The notes beneath the pieces are model-generated. The model made no database searches. It saw only the letters and a list, made by a program, of their open reading frames with translations, and had not been told where the DNA came from. The position numbers were made by a program, and so were the translations under genes. From positions 124,001-188,000 of the forward strand of contig JBEBGL010000002.1 in assembly GCA_040081465.1 (NCBI GenBank): DNA of 64,000 nucleotides, in the 5' to 3' direction. The DNA is from UBA668 sp040081465 (lineage in GTDB: Bacteria; Actinomycetota; Acidimicrobiia; Acidimicrobiales; Ilumatobacteraceae). Below, one piece after another: positions 22,675 through 32,000 of this stretch; within the stretch, counting starts at the first letter, position 1; each line of letters opens with the position of its first letter.

Positions 22675-24683
22675 TTGTAGCTCCGCTTGGCGAGGTGAAT
22701 CGTTTCGAAGTCGAGTTCCTCTTTGTGCAGGGTCGGCTTCATCGGATCGCCGGTGTTCTCCCACGCGGCGACGTGCGCGAAGTTCTTGTCGTCGCGCTGC
22801 GCTTCGCCCTCGGCGTCTTGATACTCGGAACGGAAGTGACCGCCGCAACTTTCGCGACGCTCGAGTGCGTCGCGACACATCAGCATGCCGAGTTGGAAGA
22901 AGTCGTCGACGCGACCGGCCTTCTCGAGAGTTTGATTCGTGCTCTCGCCGTTACCCGTGACGCGCAGGTCGGTCTTGAACTCTTCGTAGAGCGCAGGTAG
23001 ATCGCTGAGCGCGCGTTGCAGGCCGGCCTTGTTGCGTTCCATGCCGCACTCGTTCCAGATGATCTTGCCGAGTTCACGATGAAACCAATCCGGCGAACGC
23101 GATCCACCGATGTTGATGTAACCCTGGAAGCGTTGCTTCGCTGCTTGCTCGGCGGTGCGGAACTCGGGATGATCGACGCCCGGCGTTGACTGGTTCAACA
23201 TCGGAGCGAGGTAGTTGCCGATCGTGTACGGAAGCACGAAGTAGCCGTCGGCGAGTCCCTGCATCAGCGCCGATGCGCCAAGACGGTTCGCGCCGTGATC
23301 CGAGAAGTTGACTTCGCCCGCCGCGTAGAGACCGGGGATCGTGGTCATCAACTCGTAGTCGACCCACAACCCGCCCATCGTGTAGTGGCTGGCGGGGTAC
23401 ATGCGCATCGGTACCGAGTACGGATCTTCGCCTGTGATGCGCTCGTACATCTCGAACAAGTTGCCGTAGCGCTCTTTCACGACGTCTTTGCCGAGGCGCG
23501 CGATCGCTGCCGAGAAGTCGAGGTTGACGCCGTTCTTCAACGGACCGACACCACGGCCGCTGTCGACGGCGCGCTTAGCTGCGCGCGACGCAATGTCGCG
23601 CGGCGCCAGGTTGCCGAAGCTCGGGTACAGCCGCTCTAGGTAGTAGTCACGTTCGGCTTCAGGAATTTGCGCGGCCGGTCGATCGTCGCCCGCCTTCAAT
23701 GGAACCCAGACGCGGCCGTCGTTGCGCAGGCTCTCGCTCATCAGCGTCAGCTTCGACTGCGTGTCGTCGGCCTGCGGAATACACGTCGGGTGAATCTGCG
23801 TGTAGCACGGGTTGGCGAAGTAAGCGCCTTTGCGATGCGCACGCCATCCGGCAGTGATGTTGCATTGCATCGCGTTGGTGGAGAGGAAGAAGACGTTGCC
23901 GTATCCGCCAGTTGCAAGCACAACGGCGTGGGCCGCATGTGATTGCACGGCACCGGTGACAAGGTCGCGCGTGACGATGCCTGCGCAGCGACCATCGACC
24001 GTGACAACGTCGACAAGCTCACTGCGGTTCCACAGCTTGACGGTGCCGAGGCCGATCTGCCGAGAGAGCTGTTGGTAAGCGCCGAGCAACAACTGCTGGC
24101 CGGTCTGGCCGCGTGCGTAGAACGTGCGCTGCAACTGCGAGCCGCCGAAGCTGCGCGTATCCAGCAGCCCGCCGTACTCACGAGCGAATGGAACGCCCTG
24201 CGCAACCATCTGATCGATGATGTTCACGCTCATCTGCGCGAGGCGATAGACGTTTGCTTCGCGAGCGCGGAAGTCGCCGCCCTTGATCGTGTCGTAGAAC
24301 AACCGGTGCACGCTGTCGCCGTCGCCGCGATAGTTCTTGGCAGCGTTGATTCCACCCTGCGCCGCGATGCTGTGCGCGCGCCGCGGCGAATCGTGGAATG
24401 TGAACACGTCGACGTCGTAACCAAGTTCGGCGAGCGAGGCGGCCGCGGAAGCGCCGGCAAGACCGCTACCAACAACAATCACCTTGAACTTGCGCTTGTT
24501 GTTGGGGTTGATCAACTTCATGTCGGCTTTGTAGTTGTCCCACTTGTCCGCAATCGGACCGCGCGGGATCTTCGAGTCCAACGGCTTTGCACGCGCCCTG
24601 GGTGCGGCGGGCCGAGCGACGGACTTCTTCGCTGGCGCCTTCTTCGCCGGTGCCTTCTTCGTAACTGTTCGTGCGGTGGCCAT
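22671..24683 (-). CDS. sdhA: Succinate dehydrogenase flavoprotein SdhA with lysine/alanine-rich N-terminal tail
   Basis: A 670-residue flavoprotein. After a basic tail (about 1-35, with KKAPAKKAPAKK and ARPAAPRARAKP) come KWDNYKADMKLINPNNKRK and the FAD-binding VIVVGSGLAGASAAASL (about 68). The FAD-attachment HSIAAQGGINAA, HPTCIP and the ASHYTMGGLWVDYE active-site segments are intact. This is the type-B-like form shared by Actinobacteria and Bacteroidetes. The tail resembles eukaryotic H1 or AlgP repeats and is not part of the fold. ATG at 24681-24683 has GGGGGAG eight bases upstream; a GTG three codons earlier also fits. Confidence 0.95.
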   Translation of the reverse strand: MATARTVTKKAPAKKAPAKKSVARPAAPRARAKPLDSKIPRGPIADKWDNYKADMKLINPNNKRKFKVIVVGSGLAGASAAASLAELGYDVDVFTFHDSPRRAHSIAAQGGINAAKNYRGDGDSVHRLFYDTIKGGDFRAREANVYRLAQMSVNIIDQMVAQGVPFAREYGGLLDTRSFGGSQLQRTFYARGQTGQQLLLGAYQQLSRQIGLGTVKLWNRSELVDVVTVDGRCAGIVTRDLVTGAVQSHAAHAVVLATGGYGNVFFLSTNAMQCNITAGWRAHRKGAYFANPCYTQIHPTCIPQADDTQSKLTLMSESLRNDGRVWVPLKAGDDRPAAQIPEAERDYYLERLYPSFGNLAPRDIASRAAKRAVDSGRGVGPLKNGVNLDFSAAIARLGKDVVKERYGNLFEMYERITGEDPYSVPMRMYPASHYTMGGLWVDYELMTTIPGLYAAGEVNFSDHGANRLGASALMQGLADGYFVLPYTIGNYLAPMLNQSTPGVDHPEFRTAEQAAKQRFQGYINIGGSRSPDWFHRELGKIIWNECGMERNKAGLQRALSDLPALYEEFKTDLRVTGNGESTNQTLEKAGRVDDFFQLGMLMCRDALERRESCGGHFRSEYQDAEGEAQRDDKNFAHVAAWENTGDPMKPTLHKEELDFETIHLAKRSYK

Positions 24684-24688
24684 TGCGG

Positions 24689-25453
24689 TCACTCCCCCAC
24701 AATTCCGGCGAGTACCGCCAACGGGAACGACACGTTGCCGACGACGATGATCGTTGCGATGCCGACGGCGAGATAGCGGCGCCATTCTTTGAAGCGCGGA
24801 TTGTTCCAACCCATCGACTGGAACAGGCTCCACACACCGTGGAACAGGTGGAAGCCGAGCGCGATGTTGGCGACGATGTAGACGACGGCAACCGGCACGC
24901 GCTCGAAGCTGCGCACGACGTTGCCGTAGATGTCGCCACGAACGAACTCGCCGTCGTTACCTACTGCGTTCCACCAACCCCAGGTGAGGTCAGCGAGATG
25001 CCAGAACACGAAGAGGAAGATGATGATGCCGGTCCAACGCATGGTGCGGCTGGCGAAGTTCGCGACTTGGTAATCGCGCGGCCCTTGGTACTTCACCGAG
25101 CGAGCGCGCCGATTCATGATCGTCAATCCGTACGCCGCGTGGATGTGCACTCCAACGGCCGCGATGAGACCGAAGCGCATCAGCCACAGCGCAACAGTTC
25201 GTGGCAGCAGCGGCACGAGAAGATCACGCAGGAACTCGCCGTAGTGGTTGATGTCCTCGGCGCCGAGATACATCTTCAAGTTGCCGATCATGTGGGCAAG
25301 CACGAAGCCGATCAGCATGATGCCGCTGATGGCCATCGCGTACTTCTTGCCGACAGCAGTGGAGTACAGATCAAGAAGGAAGAACTTGCGTCGCTTCCGA
25401 GAGGTGACCGCCGTCCCGCTTACAGGCGGGCGAGATTGAACGACCTGTGCCAT
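24689..25453 (-). CDS. sdhC: Succinate dehydrogenase cytochrome b558 subunit SdhC
   Basis: A 254-residue membrane anchor with five predicted helices. Haem-ligand candidates are H54 in FVLAHMIGNLKMY, H103 in VGVHIHAAY, H152 in FVFWHLADLTWGWW and H208 in GFHLFHGVW. A single large anchor subunit replaces SdhC plus SdhD, as in type B enzymes that carry two haems. First gene of sdhCAB, with its own promoter just upstream. Confidence 0.92.
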   Translation of the reverse strand: MAQVVQSRPPVSGTAVTSRKRRKFFLLDLYSTAVGKKYAMAISGIMLIGFVLAHMIGNLKMYLGAEDINHYGEFLRDLLVPLLPRTVALWLMRFGLIAAVGVHIHAAYGLTIMNRRARSVKYQGPRDYQVANFASRTMRWTGIIIFLFVFWHLADLTWGWWNAVGNDGEFVRGDIYGNVVRSFERVPVAVVYIVANIALGFHLFHGVWSLFQSMGWNNPRFKEWRRYLAVGIATIIVVGNVSFPLAVLAGIVGE

Positions 25454-25462
25454 CGGGGATGA

Positions 25463-25490
25463 ACGGTAGCCGTCAGCCCCACCAGAACAA
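25463..25490 (-). promoter_or_regulatory. Probable promoter of sdhCAB
   Basis: On the minus strand TTGTTC (25485-25490), a 16-base spacer, TACCGT (25463-25468), and nine bases to the sdhC ATG. The short leader has no Shine-Dalgarno. Confidence 0.5.
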
Positions 25491-25528
25491 CGACTCCCTG
25501 ATCTGACGATTTCGAGTCAGAATCTTGA

Positions 25529-26086
25529 CTAGGAGACTTTGGTCCAAACCTTCTCGAACAAAGTTCCTTGGAGCCCCGCCTCTTCAATGGCGCTCACCAC
25601 CTCATTGGTCGCGTAGAAGGAGCCCCGAAGCATCTGCGGGATCTTGAAAATGTTGGCATTCAAAAGTTTGTCGGCCACGAAGTCGTGACGGGCAATCGTC
25701 ATTACACGACCGCTACCGAACCGCACAAGTTCGGAGTGGTCCTCGTCGAGGGCGTCTATCACTCGAAGTGGGTTGTAGACGTAGAGAGCGGTGTCGTCAC
25801 ATGCGAGCGGCAGAAGTTCTCCAGATTCCCGCAACAGATCGCCGACCGCATCGACGGCTCGTGCTTTAAGCACGAGCACGTGGCTACCGAGCCATGGCAG
25901 GTCAGCCGGGTGCCGAGGTTCTCCGTGTTCATCGAACCGCAGCACCCGTACGAGTACTGGCTTCCACCTAGACGCGCGGGATGTCCCATCAAAACTTCGG
26001 AATACCTCAAAGTCAACGTCGTCCGTCGGTAGAACCCACTCAAAGCCCTCTTGTACCGCCGGTCGGAAGACAGATACGGCACTCAC
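25529..26086 (-). CDS. Probable immunity protein of RHS toxin (DUF1629/Imm11-like)
   Basis: A 185-residue cytoplasmic protein. It resembles the DUF1629/Imm11 family found next to polymorphic toxins: an N-terminal beta-rich part (WKPVLVRVLRFDEHGEPRHPADLPWL), then a C-terminal helical part with FVADKLLNANIFKIPQMLRG and VVSAIEEAGLQGTLFEKVW, the typical end of that family. GTG at 26084-26086 overlaps the RHS stop as GTGA, so toxin and immunity are made together. It should bind and block the AHH nuclease domain. The family call is from motif memory and needs a profile search. Confidence 0.75.
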   Translation of the reverse strand: MSAVSVFRPAVQEGFEWVLPTDDVDFEVFRSFDGTSRASRWKPVLVRVLRFDEHGEPRHPADLPWLGSHVLVLKARAVDAVGDLLRESGELLPLACDDTALYVYNPLRVIDALDEDHSELVRFGSGRVMTIARHDFVADKLLNANIFKIPQMLRGSFYATNEVVSAIEEAGLQGTLFEKVWTKVS

Positions 26087-29000
26087 GGAAAACCTCCCGA
26101 CAGCAGCCGACGACGTATAAAATCTAGGGCGTCCACCATCTCGTTCCGCGTTGTCGCCTGGCCAAGCAGATCGTTAACGGCCGCGTAATAACCATTCGTC
26201 CCACCCGTATGAATCGTCGAATGTACAGCCGCGCCCCCTGGATTCGCCGATGACAAATTCATTGGCAGAAACACGCCGTTTTCTGCGGCGTTGATATCTA
26301 TCCCAACTCTCGCGAGTGCGGCCCGACTCTCCGCTGCAGCGCCCGCACGCCCGGCGGCGATGTGATGTGCGGCGGTCTCTGCGGGGCGTGTCACACCCGC
26401 CGCTTCCATGCTTTGGCCGAGGAGTCTTGAGGATGGCGACGATTGCGCTATGCGCGCGGCGTCGTCGGTGATGCTTACGACGACGGCGCTCCGAGCGGCT
26501 TGTCGGGACGTTCTCAGGACAGAAACGGCCTTGCCGGCTCCCGCGGTGGCGGCTCCGAGCGCTAGGTCTATGGCCATGGACTCTGGGTCGAAAGCAGCGC
26601 CTGCGATTTCGGTAAGGGATGCGCCGTTGAGGGCAGCGCCTGTCGCTCGGCTGGCGGCACCTGCGACCACCGAGCAGCCGGCCGAGCCGGCCACCAAACT
26701 TGCGCCGCCAGTTACCAATGTGCCTGACGTTGCAGCGGCCATGCAACCGATGTATGTGCCCAGCGCCACCATGATTGGCAATGCCACTTTCGCCACCGAG
26801 ACCACCGTGTCGACGATCGCGTCGAACAGCCCGTGGCCGACTTCACTTCCTACACCCGTCCAGTTGATCGGTCGAATGCCTTGCTCGTTACCGCACTGCA
26901 TCCCGTAGCAACTCGGGGGCGGTGGATCGACGACTACGAAAATGCCGGGGCGCTGACCCAACTCTTGCCGCTCGAACGCTTGGGCAGATGCAACGGCGGC
27001 GGCGCGGGTGGCGGCGTCTCGTTCACCCCGGTCAGCAGTAGTACTGGTACGTGTGACCGACGCGCGAAGTCGCCCTGTGCCCGAATCAACCCCGCACCTT
27101 CGGCCTTCTCTGCACGCGGCGTGTCCGTCGGGATCGAAGTAGTCCATGGGATTGTTGTTGGCGTAGGTGTACCGATTGAGGCTGATTGGTGCGCTGAGCA
27201 TGCCGTCGTAGGTGTCACGGCTGACGAAGGTGCCGGTGGAGGGCTGGTACCAGCGGGCACCCATGTCGATGAGTCCGCTCGTTGGGTCGGTGTAGGAGGA
27301 CTGATAGCCAACAGTTAGCGATGTTGCGCCCTGACGTGCCGCAGGCTCACCCCACGGGCTGTACGCGATGCTGTCAGCCAGCGCTCCGGCAGCGGTGATT
27401 GTCGCGGTGACGTCGCCGCGACGATCGGCAAGGAGTGCTAGCCGCGTGGTTGCGCCTTCGGCGACGGCGTACGGGCTGCCATCAGGAGTGCGCGACAGCA
27501 CCGTTGTTCCGTCGGACGTCGGTTGGTTATGGAGCCCCGAGTAAGAGAACGCAACCGCGTCTCTGGAAACGATGCGGTTGAGTCCGTCATACTCGAAGTC
27601 GATGCCCTCGACTGCCGACATGCGCCCGAGCCCGTCGAAGGCGTAGTCGGTAGTGTCGAACCCGTCGGTGATGCTGTCGAGCGTGCCGCGGGCGCTCCAG
27701 TCGTAGGCCTTGGTGCCTTCGCTAAGGACGCGATTTCGTTGATCGAACACGATGGCGGTGGCACCGTTACTAGTGCGGTTGCCAGCAAGGTCGTAGCTGT
27801 AGTTCGTGGTTACCGCGCCCGGGTCGGTCCAGCTCGTGAGCTGTCCGGCGAGGTCGTAGGTGTAGCTGTTGAGGCCTTCACCGGCCACGCCGGCCGGGCC
27901 GATGGTCTTCGTATCGATGTGTCCCGCGGAGTCGTAGTGATAACTGGCAGACCAAACAGTGCTGGCACCACTCGTCGTGGTATCGGTGGTCAGCCGCTCA
28001 ATGTCGTCGTAGCTATACGTCCGAGTGGAACTCGTTCTGCTCACGGACGTGAGCTGGCCAGCGTGTGCAGCAGCTGGCGCAGCCCAGTTGTAGGTAGCGG
28101 TTTGACCCGTTACCGGATCACCGAGCTGATGCAGTTGGCCGTTCTGGTTCCACGAGTATGTAGTTGTTCCCGCCGCATCGACTCGCTGGACCGACCGACC
28201 GGCGGCGTCATAGCGGAAGCTCGAACTTCCCCCTGAGCCGGTTGTCGACACAAGCTGTGATCGTTCGTTGTACGCGATTGTGATTGACGTACCGCCGGAG
28301 GTGATCGTGGTTGGCCGGTTGGCGAGGTCGTAGCTATAACCGCGGTTGGCGCCGTCAGGTGTTGACTCGGCGGTCAAGCGTCCAAGGTTGTCGAACGTGC
28401 GCGTGACGTTGACGCCCGGTTGCATTTCCAAAACGGGCAGACCGCCATTGTCGTATCGAGTCGTGAATGTCCGGTCAGCCGCGTTCGGATACGCGCTCGT
28501 AGCGGGTTCGATGCGGGATTCGACGAGTCCCCACGTGTTGTAGGTCGTGTACCAGGCATTGCCATTGCCGTCAGTGACTCGCGTGTTCTTGCCGTTGGCG
28601 TCGTATCCATACGACGTCACCGCGTCTACTCCAATTGAGATGGGTTGCGTGACCGACAACAACGAGCTGGAGGCGTCGTAGGTGTAGGTCGTGACGATGC
28701 CAGCCGTGTCGGTGGCAGTCAGTAGGTTGTTCACCTTGTCGTAGGTTGCGCTGGTCGACAAAGTGCTGACGCCTGCTGCGGTGAACGTTGCAGTGGCGAT
28801 CGCACGGCCAGCCAAGTCGTACGTAGTGGTCTGGTACACCCCGGATGGGCTGACGGTTTTGATAACACGACTGGCGGTGTCGTAGACGTAGCTAGTGATG
28901 TAGCCCAGCGGATCGGTCGACTTGAGCAGCTGACCACTGCGTGAATAAATGGCCGTTGTTGTTCCGCCCGCAGGACCAGTCGTCGCGATCACGTTGCCCG

Positions 29001-32000
29001 CGCCGTCGTAATCGGTTGTGGTGGTCAGGTTCTGCAAAGTGCCGTTGTCGGTGACGTGCTCAACGAGTGTGCGCGTGCGGCCGAGCTTGTCGTACGTAAA
29101 GTTGGTGACGACGCCCTGCGCGGTTGTCGTCTCCAACGTGAGTCCGGTGTCGCCGTACGCCACGGTCGAGACTCCAGTCGTGGCGCCGGTCGTCGCTGGC
29201 GGATCGATCTGCTCCGTGGCTCGGTTGAGCGAGTCGTACCTGTACTCCGTGGTGTTGCCACGACGATCGGTATTGAACCGCAGGTTGCCCACCGCGTCGA
29301 AGACTCGTGTTTCTGTCGGCTGCAGAGTGGCAGGGCTCGAGCCAGGCTGCGTATAACTCGCGGCCGTCACCGCTGTCTGGCGACCTAGGCGATCAAAACT
29401 CGATGTCGAGATTGCGCCATTGGCATCGACCGTATGGGTGGTGTCGCCGAACGTGTTCCGCCCGGAAACCACCGACGGTTGCACTGTCGTACTACCTGCG
29501 ACGGTTTCGACCGTGACCGTGGGCAGCTCGGTCTTGTAGAGAACACCGACGTTGTCGTAGTACTTCGTCGTCATGAAAGCGGTGTCGGTCACGCCTGTGC
29601 CACGTGCATCGACTTGCCTGACCAGGTTCCCTAACTGGTCGTAGGCCATGTAAGTACTCAGGTCGGTTGCACCGTTTTCAATTGTTGTTTGAATCAACCG
29701 ATTTGCAGCGTCGTAAAGAAGTCGTCGTGATTCAGTGTTGTGCACTCCATCTGCGATCACGACCTCGGTGATATTGCTTGCAGCGTCATAAGTCGTCGTG
29801 ATTGTTTTGTCGTACAACGTGAATCCAGAGACTGGTCCGTTCTTGACGACGTCGATGACCGAACGATTGTCGTCGTCGTATGTGTGGTCGGTGCGTTGCA
29901 CGCCATGCGCCGACTCTTCCCAAACGACGCGACTTGCGTTGTCGAACGATTTTTGCCAGAGAATGAAGTCGTAAGCGGAGCCCGTCAGCGGCACGAAGTT
30001 CTTGAGCACTGAACTGGTCCGGTTGCCACGCGAGTCGTAGTTGTTCTCGGTGACGTTACCGATCGCGTCAGTGACGGTTTTCGGTCGTCCCAAGTCGTCG
30101 TACGTTGTGTGCGACATTGTGATGTTGCGAGGTGATGCGGGCGCGGCCGGGTCGACGTAGCCGTGCAGGATGACATCGATCGGCCGATTCGCAATGTCGT
30201 AGGTCGTTTCGATGTCACGACCGAGCGCGTCGATTACATGAGTGACGTTGCCATTGGCATCGAACTGGCGAGTCATCACGCCGCCTTCGGCGTCCGTCGT
30301 CTGCCACTGCCTGTCTGCCAGGTCGTAGGCATTCTGGGTCACCCGCGGCACGTCGTCGGCGAACGTGTCTGAGAGCGTCGACTGAGTGACATTGCCGTTG
30401 TCGTCGTAGACGTTCGTCGTGAGAAGTTGGTGCGATGCGCTGGTGACCTGATTCACGACTATCGGCTCGGTGATCGTCACCGGCCTAGACATCACGTCGA
30501 AAGTCATGGTTACGGTGGAGGTGACCGTTGAACCTGCGCCGTTGACCCAAACGGTGGACGTGGACGAGAGCCGTCCCAGTTCGTCGAAGACATTGATCGT
30601 CTGCTTGCCAGCGGCATCTGTCGTGCGAGTCAAGTCGCCGAATTGGTTGTAGTCGTTAGTGGTTACGAAGTTTCCGCGCGGGTCTCTCAGTGTGCGAACG
30701 AGACCCGCTGGCATCGTGCCTGCTGATCCATAAGCAGCTTCAGTACCTGCCGTGTACGTCCATACGGTTTGTCGGCCCAGTTCGGTGGTTTCGGTGAGCT
30801 TGAGTCCGGTAGTTGGGTCGTAGGTAAAGGTTGAGCCGTGATCGAGGGGATCCTCGGTCATTGTCATAAGACCTTGTGCGTCGAACGTTGAGTCCCAGAA
30901 TTGGCCGGCGGCATCGGTTCGTCGAGTGACGTTGCCCTTCTCGTCATTTACAAACTGTTCGATTTCACCGAGTTCGTTGATGGTTTGAGCGAGGAATCCG
31001 TTGCCGTCGTAGCTGTACCAACGTTGCTTTCCGAATTGGTCCACGCGATGCACTAAACGACGGACGACATCGAAGTCGTAAAGCACAACGTTGCCGCGCG
31101 GGTCGGTGACCTTGGTACGACGTACCGTGAACGGTGGATTCGGCGCGGGAGGCGTGATCGTCGGATCTGCGATAGTCCAATCGAAGGTCCAGGTGTTGTT
31201 GTACGCGTTCTTGAGTGTGAGCACTCGGTTGGATGAGTCGTACGTGAGGGTCGTATGGGTGTTGCCAGCCACAGCTGTGATCGTCGTTAGCCGATTCGAT
31301 CCGTCGTAGCCATACACCTCACACTTGCCGTTCGACGCGTTGTTGCGCGGGTCGCACACTCGTGTCAGGAGGTCACCCTGGTAGTAGTACTTCCACACCA
31401 AAGCCCCGCCGTGCGCGGGAATCGATGCCGTCGCCACCTGTGACACGTGCGGCCTGGTCGCACCAGCAGGCGTCGTGTACGTGAGCGTCATCGTGCGCCC
31501 GCTTGCGACGTCTTTGAACTCTTGAACAGTGTTTCCCACCGACCAGTTGGATTGCACAACATGGCCCGCCTTGTCGGTGACACGCAACAACTTGCCCGGA
31601 TTGGCGACGGCGTCGAAGTCGTAGCGAATACCCGACACGTCGGTCAAACGCCACTCGTTGCCAACCTTTGCAAGCGTGTTTCCTCCTCCCATCGTTCGGG
31701 AGTAGGTGCCGTCGGCGTTCTTGCCAAAGAACTGCTCACTACCGTCGGGCATCATCACGAACGGATTGCCCGCAGTATCTGTGCGAACACTCATGTCGAG
31801 CGAGAAGGCCCAACCTTTGCCGAAGGCTCCGTTAATGGCGACTGCGCCGGTGACGAGCATGGTGTCCAGGGTGCGCGCGATCGACAGGTCCGCTCCGACA
31901 CCAGGGACAGAGATGTCGGTGCGCGTGATTCGATAGTTGCCATTCGCAGTGTCAACGCCCGCCGCGTCCGCGGAATACGGGTTGTAACCGGCCCCGATCT

